Source: an uncultured Paracoccaceae bacterium (GTDB lineage Bacteria > Pseudomonadota > Alphaproteobacteria > Rhodobacterales > Rhodobacteraceae). Taken from it: a stretch of 43,824 nt of DNA. The notes beneath the pieces are model-generated. The model searched no databases, was not told where the DNA came from, and saw nothing but the letters and a program-made list of their open reading frames with translations. A program made the position numbers and the translations under genes. The stretch is from contig CAJIZW010000001.1 of NCBI GenBank assembly GCA_905181985.1, forward strand, positions 1 to 43,824, written 5' to 3'. Positions 9,525 through 19,022 of this stretch are shown one piece after another (the stretch's first letter is position 1; each line of letters opens with the position of its first letter).

Positions 9525-10565
9525 TTGGAAAAATTATTGCTGGGAGATAGTGAGTTAAAAGTTTCCCAATATTGTCTTGGAACAATGACATTTAATAAAA
9601 CTAATGAGGTAGATTCTCATAATCAAATTGATTTTGCTATCGATAACGATATTAATTTTCTTGATACCGCTGAAATGTACCCAGTAAATCCGATATCTAA
9701 AGATACTATTGGTGTAACTGAAGAGGTAATTGGTAGTTGGCTGAATAAAACAAAGAAACGAGATTCTATTATTTTGGCAACAAAAATTTCTGGTGAAGGA
9801 AATTTAGATATTAGAGGTGGGGAAGCTATTTCATCTGATAGCTTAAGAAGATCCATTGAATCTTCACTACGTAGATTAAAGACAGATTATATTGATTTAT
9901 ATCAACTTCATTGGCCTAATAGGGGAAGTTATATGTTCAGAAAAAACTGGACTTTTGACCCATCTCAACAAGTTAAAGAAAATACGGTATCCCATATTGA
10001 AGATACTCTAGAAGAGTTACAAAGGCAGATACAGATTGGGAACATACGTCATTTTGGCTTATCTAATGAATCTGCTTGGGGAACGTCAATGTGGATTCAA
10101 ATTGCAGAAAAATTAGGTGGCCCAAAAGCTTTAAGTATTCAAAATGAGTATTCTTTATTGTGTCGACTGTTTGATACAGATTTAGCTGAATTATCCGTAA
10201 ATGAAAATGTTTCCTTACTAGGTTTTTCTCCTTTGGCGGCTGGTTATCTTACGGGAAAATATCAAAATAAGAGTATACCAAAAGGCTCTAGAATGTCTAT
10301 TAATAATACGATGGGTGGAAGGTCTTCTCCACGCGTTTTACCCGCCACTCAAGGATATATTGATATAGCAAAAAAATATAATTTGAACCCAATTCATATG
10401 GCCTTAGCTTGGTTTAAATACAGACCCTTCAAGGCTATTCCGATCTTTGGGGCCACGAATCTAGACCAGTTAAGAACTATAATTGACGGAATTGATGTTA
10501 AATTAAATAAAGAAATATTAGATGATATTAGTGAAGTTCATAAAGCTCACCCTATGCCCTACTGA
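9525..10565 (+). CDS. aldo/keto reductase (Tas-like NADP(H)-dependent)
   Basis: 346 aa, TTG start; 'SQYCLGTMTFNKTN', 'FLDTAEMYPVN', 'DYIDLYQLHWPNR', 'PIFGATNLDQL'. Confidence 0.88.
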   Translation: MEKLLLGDSELKVSQYCLGTMTFNKTNEVDSHNQIDFAIDNDINFLDTAEMYPVNPISKDTIGVTEEVIGSWLNKTKKRDSIILATKISGEGNLDIRGGEAISSDSLRRSIESSLRRLKTDYIDLYQLHWPNRGSYMFRKNWTFDPSQQVKENTVSHIEDTLEELQRQIQIGNIRHFGLSNESAWGTSMWIQIAEKLGGPKALSIQNEYSLLCRLFDTDLAELSVNENVSLLGFSPLAAGYLTGKYQNKSIPKGSRMSINNTMGGRSSPRVLPATQGYIDIAKKYNLNPIHMALAWFKYRPFKAIPIFGATNLDQLRTIIDGIDVKLNKEILDDISEVHKAHPMPY

Positions 10566-10656
10566 ACCAATACTTAGATTGGATATAGTCTATGTTGTAA
10601 GATTTTCTTAAGATGATTAGTAATATACAGATAGTATCTTTTAAAGGAGTTAAAAA

Positions 10657-11565
10657 ATGCCGTTACAAATGAATCGGGAAGTTTTTATTACTTGTGCGGT
10701 GACTGGGTCAGGGGGCACTCAGGATCGTAGTCCTAATGTTCCAAGGTCACCTAAGGAAATTGCCGACAGTGCTATCGCTGCTGGTAAGGCAGGTGCGGCT
10801 ATAGTTCATTGTCACGTTAGAGATCCAGATACAGGAGCACCTTCGCGAAATCTCAAATATTATAGAGAAGTGACAGACAGAATACGAGATTCTGAAACTG
10901 ATGTTGTTTTAAATCTTACTGCTGGCATGGGTGGAGATATGGTTTTTGGATCAATTGACGACCCCTTAGCACTTTCAAATAGTACAGACATGGCGGGAGC
11001 CGAAGAACGAGTGGCGCATGTGGCTGAATGTCTACCTGAGATATGTACCTTGGATTGTGGAACGATGAATTTTGCTGAATCCAATTATGTTATGACAAAT
11101 ACGCCTGGAATGTTAACAGCAATGGGAAAAATGATGACTGATCTAGGCGTATGCCCTGAGATTGAAGCGTTTGACACAGGACACCTTTGGTATGCAAAGC
11201 AACTTGTTGAAGATGGAATTTTAAAATCCCCAGGTTTAGTGCAATTATGTATGGGAGTTCCTTGGGGAGCACCAGACGATATGAATACGTTAATGGCCAT
11301 GGTTAATAATGTACCAAAAGATTGGACGTTCTCTGCTTTTTCTTTGGGAAGAAACCAAATGCCTTATGTCGCGGCTAGTGTCTTAGCTGGAGGCAACGTT
11401 CGAGTTGGTCTAGAAGACAATTTATTGCTTGAAAAAGGAGTCTTCGCTACTAACGAAGCTCTCGTTGATAGAGCGGTTAATATAATTGAAAAAATGGGTG
11501 CTAGAGTCATTGGACCTGAAAAAGTTAGAGAGAAGCTGAAGTTGTCTAAAAGAGCACCTCTTTGA
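10657..11565 (+). CDS. 3-keto-5-aminohexanoate cleavage enzyme family (BKACE), probable 3-dehydrocarnitine cleavage enzyme
   Basis: 302 aa; 'EVFITCAVTGSGGT', 'AAIVHCHVRDPDTGAPSRN', 'LNLTAGMGGD', adjacent to L-carnitine dehydrogenase fusion. Confidence 0.9.
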   Translation: MPLQMNREVFITCAVTGSGGTQDRSPNVPRSPKEIADSAIAAGKAGAAIVHCHVRDPDTGAPSRNLKYYREVTDRIRDSETDVVLNLTAGMGGDMVFGSIDDPLALSNSTDMAGAEERVAHVAECLPEICTLDCGTMNFAESNYVMTNTPGMLTAMGKMMTDLGVCPEIEAFDTGHLWYAKQLVEDGILKSPGLVQLCMGVPWGAPDDMNTLMAMVNNVPKDWTFSAFSLGRNQMPYVAASVLAGGNVRVGLEDNLLLEKGVFATNEALVDRAVNIIEKMGARVIGPEKVREKLKLSKRAPL

Positions 11566-11599
11566 AATTTTAAAGCTTTAATTAAAAAATGGAGATTTT

Positions 11600-13048
11600 A
11601 TGAAAAAAATAGCTTCAATCATTGGTGGTGGTGTTATTGGTGCTGGTTGGGCTTCCAGGTTCCTATTAATGGGTTGGAACGTTAATATTTTTGATAGAGA
11701 CCCTGATGTTAATCGAAAAGTGAATGAAATTTTAGGAAATGCTAGACGGTCTTTACCTGGTTTATATGAAGAAAAACTACCAAAAGAAGGAGATTTAACT
11801 TTTTGCAGTTCTATCGAATGTGCTGTGAAAAATGCAACTTGGGTACAAGAAAGTATACCTGAACGATTAGATCTTAAGCATGCTGTATATAATGATATCT
11901 TAAAGTATTCAGATAAAAATGCGATTATCTGTTCCTCGACGTCCGGGTTTAAGCCTTCTGAATTGAATAATGTTACGAGCTCCCAAAATCGTATAATGGT
12001 GGCGCATCCGTTTAACCCTGTTTACCTATTACCCTTAGTCGAATTAGTTCTTACCGTTGACGCTCCTGATAAAGCCAAAGAAAAAGCTAAAGGAATTTTA
12101 TTTGATATCGGTATGTTCCCTTTACTCGTAAATAAAGAGATTGATGCACATATTGCAGATAGACTTTTAGAGGCTGTCTGGCGAGAAGCGCTTTGGCTTA
12201 TAAAGGATGATATAGCTACTACAGAAGAGATAGATAACGCTATTAGATTTGGTTTTGGATTGCGTTGGGCACAAATGGGTTTATTCGAAACTTATCGATT
12301 GGCCGGCGGTGAAGCAGGTATGAAGCATTTTATCGAACAATTTGGCCCAACTTTATCTTGGCCCTGGACCAAACTAATGGATGTTCCAGAACTAACCCCA
12401 TCGTTAATAGAAAAAATTTCGAATCAATCTGATGCTCAATCTGGTAGTCATACAATTAGAGAATTAGAGGTAATTCGCGATAACAACTTAGTAGGTATTA
12501 TGAGATCCCTTAAGTCGCAAAATTGGGGTGTTGGAGCGCACCTTAACGCGCTCGACAAATTTATAGAAAAAAAAGAATATAAATTTGATAAACCAATTGA
12601 AACTATTTCCCGAGTAGTACCATTAGACTGGGTTGATTATAATAATCATATGAATGAGGCGCGTTATTTACAAGCTTTTGGGGATGCTACGGATCGATTT
12701 ATGGAAATTATTGGGTGTGATTCAAATTATATTTCATCTGGAAATAGTTATTTCACTGCTGAGACCCACATAAGACACATAGATGAAGTTTTGGCGGGAT
12801 CATTGATAACAATCTTTACATATTGCTTGGTTGGTGAAGGAAAAAAACTCCACCTCTTTCATATTATGAAAAACGGGGATCGTTATATAGCAAGTGGTGA
12901 ACATATACTTATCCACGTCAACTTAGATACTAGGAGCTCGTCTATGCCTAGTGATGCAATTTTAATCACTTTGAGAAAAATAGCTAAATGTCACTCTAAT
13001 CTACCTCGACCTGATGGGGTGGGGGCATCGATAGGTAATAAGAAATGA
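11600..13048 (+). CDS. L-carnitine dehydrogenase fused to C-terminal hotdog (betainyl-CoA) thioesterase
   Basis: 482 aa; N-term Rossmann 'IIGGGVIGAGWASRFLLMGWNVNIFDRDP', 'PFNPVYLLPLVELV'; C-term 4HBT-like 'VVPLDWVDYNNHMNEARYLQAFGDATDRFM'. Confidence 0.92.
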   Translation: MKKIASIIGGGVIGAGWASRFLLMGWNVNIFDRDPDVNRKVNEILGNARRSLPGLYEEKLPKEGDLTFCSSIECAVKNATWVQESIPERLDLKHAVYNDILKYSDKNAIICSSTSGFKPSELNNVTSSQNRIMVAHPFNPVYLLPLVELVLTVDAPDKAKEKAKGILFDIGMFPLLVNKEIDAHIADRLLEAVWREALWLIKDDIATTEEIDNAIRFGFGLRWAQMGLFETYRLAGGEAGMKHFIEQFGPTLSWPWTKLMDVPELTPSLIEKISNQSDAQSGSHTIRELEVIRDNNLVGIMRSLKSQNWGVGAHLNALDKFIEKKEYKFDKPIETISRVVPLDWVDYNNHMNEARYLQAFGDATDRFMEIIGCDSNYISSGNSYFTAETHIRHIDEVLAGSLITIFTYCLVGEGKKLHLFHIMKNGDRYIASGEHILIHVNLDTRSSSMPSDAILITLRKIAKCHSNLPRPDGVGASIGNKK

Positions 13049-13803
13049 AAAATGTATTAGTAACGGCTGGAGCGGCAGGTATTGGTAAGAAAATAGCTGA
13101 AAGGTTCGCTGATAAAGGTTACAATATATGGGTTTGTGACATTAATGAATCTACTCTTGATGAAGTTCCACAAAGTTGGAAAAGATCCTTACTAGATGTA
13201 AGTGACGAAATAAAGGTTAAGAGTTTATTCGAAGAAATCACTTCTGAGTGGGGTACTTTAGATACAGTTTGCTGTAATGCAGGTAGCGCAGGGCCAACCA
13301 GCTTAACAGAGGAAATCGAACTCTCAGATTGGAAGAATTGTCTGGCAGTAAATTTAGAAGGAGCATTCCTCACTAGTAAATATACAATTCCGTTGATGAA
13401 AAAAAGGTCAGCAGGTTCCATTCTATTTACATCGTCAACTGCCGGTATTTATGGTTATCCTAATCGCGCGCCTTATTCAGCGGCTAAATGGGCAATAATT
13501 GGGTTTATGAAAACCTTAGCAATGGAATTAGGTCCATTTGGTATCCGTGCCAACGCAGTTTGCCCTGGCGCGGTAGAAGGGCCTAGGATGGAACTTGTGC
13601 TAGCTAGAGAGGCTAGGTTAAAAGGGCTCACAAGAGATCAAGTATACCATGGTTACGCTTCGGGGACTTCTATGCGATCCTTTATTGAAGCTGATGATAT
13701 TGCCAATATGATGGTTTTCTTGGCAAGTGATGAAGCAAGATTTGTTTCTGGTCAAGTTATCTCTGTGGACGGGCATACAGAGAATCCTGATCCAAAAATT
13801 TAG
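13045..13803 (+). CDS. SDR family oxidoreductase
   Basis: 252 aa; 'VTAGAAGIGKKIAERF', 'YSAAKWA' active site, 'FVSGQVISVDGHTE'; 4-bp overlap with the preceding CDS. Confidence 0.9.
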   Translation: MKNVLVTAGAAGIGKKIAERFADKGYNIWVCDINESTLDEVPQSWKRSLLDVSDEIKVKSLFEEITSEWGTLDTVCCNAGSAGPTSLTEEIELSDWKNCLAVNLEGAFLTSKYTIPLMKKRSAGSILFTSSTAGIYGYPNRAPYSAAKWAIIGFMKTLAMELGPFGIRANAVCPGAVEGPRMELVLAREARLKGLTRDQVYHGYASGTSMRSFIEADDIANMMVFLASDEARFVSGQVISVDGHTENPDPKI

Positions 13804-13884
13804 TCTATAGCTGTTTTAAGTAATAGTTTGTTCATTACTTATAAATAATATGGAGGTCTAATTATCTAGATATATGAGCGGTTA

Positions 13885-14514
13885 TTAAGTTACAATTGTT
13901 GCTTTGGTTGATTCAACCAACTCTTCTCTTGTTACGCCATCAGCTGTCTCGACAATCTTTAGTCCGCCGTCTACGACATCAAGAACACCAAGATTTGTTA
14001 TTATCCGGTTTACCACAGCTTTTCCAGTTAAAGGTAAAGTACATTCCTTTAATATTTTGCTATCACCATGTTTATTTGTATGATCCATTACTACGACTAC
14101 TCTACCCACACCAGCAACTAAATCCATGGCACCTCCCATACCTTTTACGAGTTTTCCAGGGATCATCCAGTTTGCTAAATCACCAGCTTCACTAACTTCC
14201 ATAGCACCTAGAATTGCCATTGCAATCTTTCCACCCCGTATCATCCCAAAGCTTTGCGCAGAATCAAAATATGAAGTTTGTGGTAATTCGGTGATAGTTT
14301 GCTTGCCAGCATTTATAAGATCAGAATCAAGCTCTTGCTCCGTTGGAAAGGGTCCCATGCCTAACATGCCATTTTCAGATTGTAGTGTAACCTCTATCCC
14401 TTTTGGTATGTAGTTAGATACGAGCGTGGGAATTCCAATACCTAAATTTACATACCACCCATCTTGAAGTTCGTGAGCTGCTCTTGCAGCCATTTGGTTT
14501 CTATCCCAAGCCAT
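13885..14514 (-). CDS. scoB: 3-oxoacid CoA-transferase subunit B
   Basis: '[37 protein letters not shown]', '[12 protein letters not shown]', 'GGAMDLVAG'; the ORF-track start 14565 overlaps subunit A, whereas ATG at 14514 gives one-nt spacing. Confidence 0.92.
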   Translation of the reverse strand: MAWDRNQMAARAAHELQDGWYVNLGIGIPTLVSNYIPKGIEVTLQSENGMLGMGPFPTEQELDSDLINAGKQTITELPQTSYFDSAQSFGMIRGGKIAMAILGAMEVSEAGDLANWMIPGKLVKGMGGAMDLVAGVGRVVVVMDHTNKHGDSKILKECTLPLTGKAVVNRIITNLGVLDVVDGGLKIVETADGVTREELVESTKATIVT

Positions 14515-14515
14515 A

Positions 14516-15214
14516 TTATTTAACCTCTCGTAAAGTGCGTTGTTCGATACGCTTTTCGTGATCACCTTGGATTAATCTGTGAACATAAATTCCAGGAAGG
14601 TGTATTAGGTCTGGATCAAGTGAACCAGTTGGTACTATCTCTTCAACTTCCGCGACGCAAACCTTCCCACACATAGCAGCTGGTGGATTAAAGTTACGTG
14701 CAGTTTTTCTAAAAACCAGGTTCCCTGTCTCGTCAGCTTTCCAGGCCTTTACTATCGAAATATCAGCAACTAAACCTCTTTCCATGATGTAGGTTTCACC
14801 ATCAAAATCTTTATGTTCTTTACCATCGGCTATTATTGTTCCGACTCCTGTCTTTGTATAAAAAGCAGGAATGCCACTACCTCCAGCGCGCATTCTCTCA
14901 GCTAGTGTCCCTTGTGGATTAAATTCAAGCTCTAACTCTCCCGATAGATATTGGCGCATGAACTCTGCATTCTCTCCAACATATGAGCTAATCATTTTTC
15001 TTACCTGTTTTGTTTGCAAAAGAATACCTATTCCAAAGTCATCTACGCCAGCATTATTTGACGCAAAAGTAAGGTTTTTAACTTTGGACTCTCTTATGGC
15101 ATTTAAGAGTAACTCTGGAATTCCACACAGACCAAATCCACCGGCCGCGATAAATATGTCATCTTTTAAAAGCCCTGAAAGAGCCGCTTCAGCATTATTA
15201 AAAACTTTTTTCAT
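14516..15214 (-). CDS. scoA: 3-oxoacid CoA-transferase subunit A
   Basis: 232 aa; '[21 protein letters not shown]', '[36 protein letters not shown]'. Confidence 0.93.
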   Translation of the reverse strand: MKKVFNNAEAALSGLLKDDIFIAAGGFGLCGIPELLLNAIRESKVKNLTFASNNAGVDDFGIGILLQTKQVRKMISSYVGENAEFMRQYLSGELELEFNPQGTLAERMRAGGSGIPAFYTKTGVGTIIADGKEHKDFDGETYIMERGLVADISIVKAWKADETGNLVFRKTARNFNPPAAMCGKVCVAEVEEIVPTGSLDPDLIHLPGIYVHRLIQGDHEKRIEQRTLREVK

Positions 15215-15285
15215 TTTTTAATTCCCATCATTTCCTAAATTTGTTCTTGCCGCTGATAGCCTTGAAGTCAATTAATAATATTTAT

Positions 15286-16389
15286 TTAAAAGAAAAATTG
15301 TTCAAGTTCAGTAATTAACTCTGAGTAAAAATTCTGAACACGTTGATTAGGTTGCCTACTTTCGAAAAGAAATTTATAGGGATCGTCAGCTTTAATTGAA
15401 CTACTAGAAAGTTCTTGGATCACTCTGTGACCGCAAAAAGGAACATATACTTCTGAATAACCGCCTTCGTGAACCATAGCGAGTCTATCACTACAAAGCT
15501 CATTCGCAGCACCCATTACAAATTTTGTAAGTTGGCCAAAGGTTTCAGATGTAGCTAACATTCTTGCCAAAGGATCAATGGCAGAGGCATCAAAACCACA
15601 GGCGATTATTATAATATCTGGTTGAAACTCTCTTAAACGAGGCAAAATTAGTCGTTCCATAGCTTCTACATAAAGCGCATGGCCTCCACCTGCGGGAAGA
15701 GGTATGTTCATGTTATAACCTTCCCCCATATCAACTCCAATATCTGAAGCTGCACCTGTATCTATAGGGTAGCATCTATCTTGGTGCACAGATATTGTAA
15801 GTACATCTGCTCTATCATAAAAAATTGCCTCTGTTCCATTTCCGTGATGGACATCCCAGTCAACAATTGCGACTCGTTCGGTTAATTTTTCTGCTAATGC
15901 TGCTTCAACAGCGATGGATATATTCGATAGTAAACAAAACCCGTTTGGAAGGTCTCTTAGGCAGTGGTGCCCTGGTGGCCGAGATAACGCATATGAATTT
16001 TGGTTTATGCCTTTTAGTACGGAAAAAACAGCTCCTTTTGCCAAACCAGCAGATAGAGAAGCTATCTCAAAGCCACCTTTTGAAAAAGGTATATTTAGGC
16101 CAATTGTTCCACCATTTTTATCGGACAATGTTTTGAATTTTTCTAAAAATTCTCTTGGGTGTACCCTTAATAGGTCTTCAACAGAGGCCTCACTGTGTGA
16201 TCCTGTATCCAATTCGCTTAATAGGCCTGTGACATCCATTAAATTCTTTAATCGCCGTTTTGTCTCTGGGTTTTCTGGTAGACCTCCGGTAGACATCGGT
16301 TGCACCAAACCTCCAAGTGGGAGAGTGAAAGCAAAATCACCACCTCCATGCCAAAAACATTTCTCATCCCAAAAAAAACCAGTACTCAT
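15286..16389 (-). CDS. class II histone deacetylase-like / acetylpolyamine-type amidohydrolase
   Basis: 367 aa; 'SRPPGHHCLRDLPNGFCLLSNISIA', 'VAIVDWDVHHGNGTEAIFYDR', 'IIIACGFDASAIDPLARM'. Confidence 0.9.
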   Translation of the reverse strand: MSTGFFWDEKCFWHGGGDFAFTLPLGGLVQPMSTGGLPENPETKRRLKNLMDVTGLLSELDTGSHSEASVEDLLRVHPREFLEKFKTLSDKNGGTIGLNIPFSKGGFEIASLSAGLAKGAVFSVLKGINQNSYALSRPPGHHCLRDLPNGFCLLSNISIAVEAALAEKLTERVAIVDWDVHHGNGTEAIFYDRADVLTISVHQDRCYPIDTGAASDIGVDMGEGYNMNIPLPAGGGHALYVEAMERLILPRLREFQPDIIIIACGFDASAIDPLARMLATSETFGQLTKFVMGAANELCSDRLAMVHEGGYSEVYVPFCGHRVIQELSSSSIKADDPYKFLFESRQPNQRVQNFYSELITELEQFFF

Positions 16390-16429
16390 TTTTCCTCTCC
16401 TAGAATTAGGACTAAATATATTTAATAAG

Positions 16430-16813
16430 TTATTGATTACGCATTCTTATGTTCTTTTTTCTACGCACGTGTAAAATATATATATATGGTGCTAATATGT
16501 GATCATAAACAAATGAAGAGACTTGTTTTATAACTGGTTGTTTAAAAATATGAAATAACCAACGATACTTTGGCATCGTATTCCATAATGCCAAAAAACC
16601 ATCCATGCCTACTTTTATTTCTCCGCCTATATCGACATGTAGCTTTCGGGCTGCAAGATCAGCCGAGATGTTCCAATGTGCTAGGAGCGAACTATTCAGA
16701 TCATCGAACTGAATAGGAATTTTCTTGTTGTTAGTATATTTCTGATAATGTTTGATTTCAAAATTACAAATTGGACATTCTGCATTATATAAAACCCGTA
16801 TATTAGTTTTCAT
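16430..16813 (-). CDS. DCC family thiol-disulfide oxidoreductase (DUF393)
   Basis: 127 aa; '[17 protein letters not shown]' CxxC motif; overlaps rimO 3' end. Confidence 0.82.
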   Translation of the reverse strand: MKTNIRVLYNAECPICNFEIKHYQKYTNNKKIPIQFDDLNSSLLAHWNISADLAARKLHVDIGGEIKVGMDGFLALWNTMPKYRWLFHIFKQPVIKQVSSFVYDHILAPYIYILHVRRKKNIRMRNQ

Positions 16814-18200
16814 TTAAGAGTTCACCAAATAAATCATAATCTCCTGCACCGGTCACTCTTACTTTAACTATATCACCTTGTTTTAAGTATTTGATTTTTT
16901 TATCAATAAATAAGTTACCATCAATCTCTGGCGCATCTGACATCGTTCTACATATTGCTAATTCTTTACTTACGCTATCCACAATTACATCACATTTATT
17001 ACCTATTTTCTTTTGTAGTTTTGTATAGGAAATTGATTGAGCCTTGGTCATGAAGCGTTGCCAACGGTCTTCTTTGATTTCATCCGAAATGTGGTCAGGT
17101 AAATTGTTAGATCTTGCCCCCTTAACATTTTCATACTTAAAACAACCAACCCTATCTAACTGAGCCTCGTCTAACCAGTCTAATAGTGTTTCAAACTCTT
17201 TTTCTGTTTCACCTGGAAAACCAACTATAAAAGTAGATCTAATTGATAGATCTGCACACTCTTCTCTCCAAGCCAATATCTCGTCAAGGGTTTTGGCTGA
17301 AGCTGCAGGTCTACTCATCCGCTTTAAAACATCTGGATGCGCGTGCTGAAAGGGAATGTCTAAATATGGTAATACATTATTTCTCTTGTCAGCCATTATT
17401 GGAATTAGTTCACGGACATGTGGGTAAGGATAAACATAGTGAAGTCTGATCCAAGCACCTAATGTTCCAAGTTCCCTTGTTAAATCGGTAATATGGCTTT
17501 TCACCTCTTTATTGTTCCAGAGGTTCTTTTTATATTTTAAATCAAGCCCGTACGCTGACGTATCTTGAGAAATTATTAAAAGTTCCTTCACTCCTGAATG
17601 AACTAGTTTTTCTGCTTCTCTAAGAATTGCATGTGAAGGTCTAGAGTTTAGTTTTCCCCGCATAGAAGGTATAATACAGAATTTGCATTTGTGGTTGCAA
17701 CCTTCAGAAATTTTTAAATAACTGTAGTGCCTGGGCGTTAATGAGACTTGCGGTGTGGGTAGTAAATCAAAAAATGGATTAGGTCTTGCTGGTACAGCAC
17801 TATGCACTGCGTCCAAAACCCTCTCGTATTGCTGAGGGCCTGTTACAGATAAAACATTTGGGTGAGTCTCTTTAATCAAACCTTCTTCCACTCCTAGACA
17901 GCCAGTAACAATAACCTTACCGTTTTCTTCTAAAGCTTCTCCAATGGCTTCTAAACTTTCAATTTTTGCTGAATCTAAAAAACCACAAGTATTTACTATT
18001 ACTGCATCTGCACCGGCATAATCAGGACTGATAGAATACCCTTCTGCGCGTAATCTAGTTAAAATACGTTCACTATCAACTAAAGCTTTAGGACAACCTA
18101 GCGAGACCATACCAATTTTTGGTTGACTTTTTTCAGAGTTAATAGTGATGCCTATTTTCGGGGCAACATCTGGCCGTTTAGATTTTTGATTTAAGGACAT
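16803..18200 (-). CDS. rimO: ribosomal protein S12 methylthiotransferase
   Basis: 465 aa; '[15 protein letters not shown]', radical SAM '[23 protein letters not shown]', TRAM-like C-terminus. Confidence 0.97.
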   Translation of the reverse strand: MSLNQKSKRPDVAPKIGITINSEKSQPKIGMVSLGCPKALVDSERILTRLRAEGYSISPDYAGADAVIVNTCGFLDSAKIESLEAIGEALEENGKVIVTGCLGVEEGLIKETHPNVLSVTGPQQYERVLDAVHSAVPARPNPFFDLLPTPQVSLTPRHYSYLKISEGCNHKCKFCIIPSMRGKLNSRPSHAILREAEKLVHSGVKELLIISQDTSAYGLDLKYKKNLWNNKEVKSHITDLTRELGTLGAWIRLHYVYPYPHVRELIPIMADKRNNVLPYLDIPFQHAHPDVLKRMSRPAASAKTLDEILAWREECADLSIRSTFIVGFPGETEKEFETLLDWLDEAQLDRVGCFKYENVKGARSNNLPDHISDEIKEDRWQRFMTKAQSISYTKLQKKIGNKCDVIVDSVSKELAICRTMSDAPEIDGNLFIDKKIKYLKQGDIVKVRVTGAGDYDLFGELLNEN

Positions 18201-18230
18201 CTGGCTTTTTCATAACTCATCTATTAATAA

Positions 18231-18791
18231 TTAGCGGCGCCTATCTCTTCTGGTGCTCATCGGTTGGAACGCAACGCTTACATGTGCTTCGCAGTAAGGT
18301 TTTCCTGCTTGAGCTGTTAAACCACAGAACCAGAAATCTTCAGTGGCGGGGTCGCCCACAGGCCATTTACACGTTCGTTCAGTGAGCTCCATGACACTAA
18401 GCTTTTTAGCCTTTTTTTCAACTTCTCGTACAGTCGCGAGTGCCTCTGGACTAATTTCATTAGCAGACGGCTGTGGTGGCAGAGGTTGGCCTGCTTTTAT
18501 TATTAATTTTGGTCTAGGGATTGGTTTTGCAAGTGCTGGTACTAAATCAGGTTTTTCCTCTACTTCTATTTTAACCTTAATAGAAGCTTTCTTCTGATCT
18601 GGTGTTGTTTTTTCTTTTAGAGCCTCCTTAGCTGATGAGCCACTTGACCTATTTGACAGGCCTAGTCTATGCACTTTTCCTATAACCGCGTTCCTAGTTA
18701 CGCTTCCCAGCTGTTTGGCTATAAAGGACGCAGATTGACCTTCGACCCATAAGTTTTTTAGTATTTCTACACGTTCGTCTGTCCAAGCCAT
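18231..18791 (-). CDS. gcrA: GcrA cell cycle regulator
   Basis: 'MAWTDERVEILKNLWVEGQSASFIAKQLGSVTRNAVIGKVHRLGLSNR' and C-terminal 'CKWPVGDPATEDFWFCGLTAQAGKPYCEAH'. Alternative start 18797. Confidence 0.96.
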   Translation of the reverse strand: MAWTDERVEILKNLWVEGQSASFIAKQLGSVTRNAVIGKVHRLGLSNRSSGSSAKEALKEKTTPDQKKASIKVKIEVEEKPDLVPALAKPIPRPKLIIKAGQPLPPQPSANEISPEALATVREVEKKAKKLSVMELTERTCKWPVGDPATEDFWFCGLTAQAGKPYCEAHVSVAFQPMSTRRDRRR

Positions 18792-18812
18792 AATCAAAAC
18801 CTTAATTAAATG

Positions 18813-18890
18813 TGGCCCTATTGGGGCCAGTATATAAGTAGCTTCCTACTCGCAATTTCCTTATATGTAAAACAATATAAGGAAATTGCG
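18813..18890. promoter_or_regulatory. array of three adjacent hairpins in gcrA/argD divergent intergenic region
   Basis: TGGCCC-tattg-GGGCCA (18813-18829); AGTAG-CTTC-CTACT (18837-18850); CGCAATTTCCTTATAT-gtaaaaca-ATATAAGGAAATTGCG (18851-18890, 16 perfect pairs). Confidence 0.7.
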
Positions 18891-19022
18891 AATTTTTAAA
18901 TAACGATCAAAATATCGTATAGAAATTAGCTACCTGAGTCACAATATTTTCATAGGCATTGACTATTAAGAATAATATATAAAATATGTGACATTCTTAT
19001 CGGTAATTAAGGAATTTAACTA

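Noticed and set aside
13817-13841. TAAGTAAT...ATTACTTA hairpin between the convergent SDR and scoB genes
   Set aside because: 8-bp AT-rich stem with no T-tract on either strand; not convincing as an intrinsic terminator.
13896-14413. Plus-strand ORFs (99 aa, 95 aa) opposite scoB
   Set aside because: Antisense shadows of a clear CoA-transferase subunit.
15825-16474. Plus-strand ORFs (103 aa, 186 aa) opposite the HDAC-like gene
   Set aside because: Antisense to a well-supported CDS; no motifs despite the 186-aa length.
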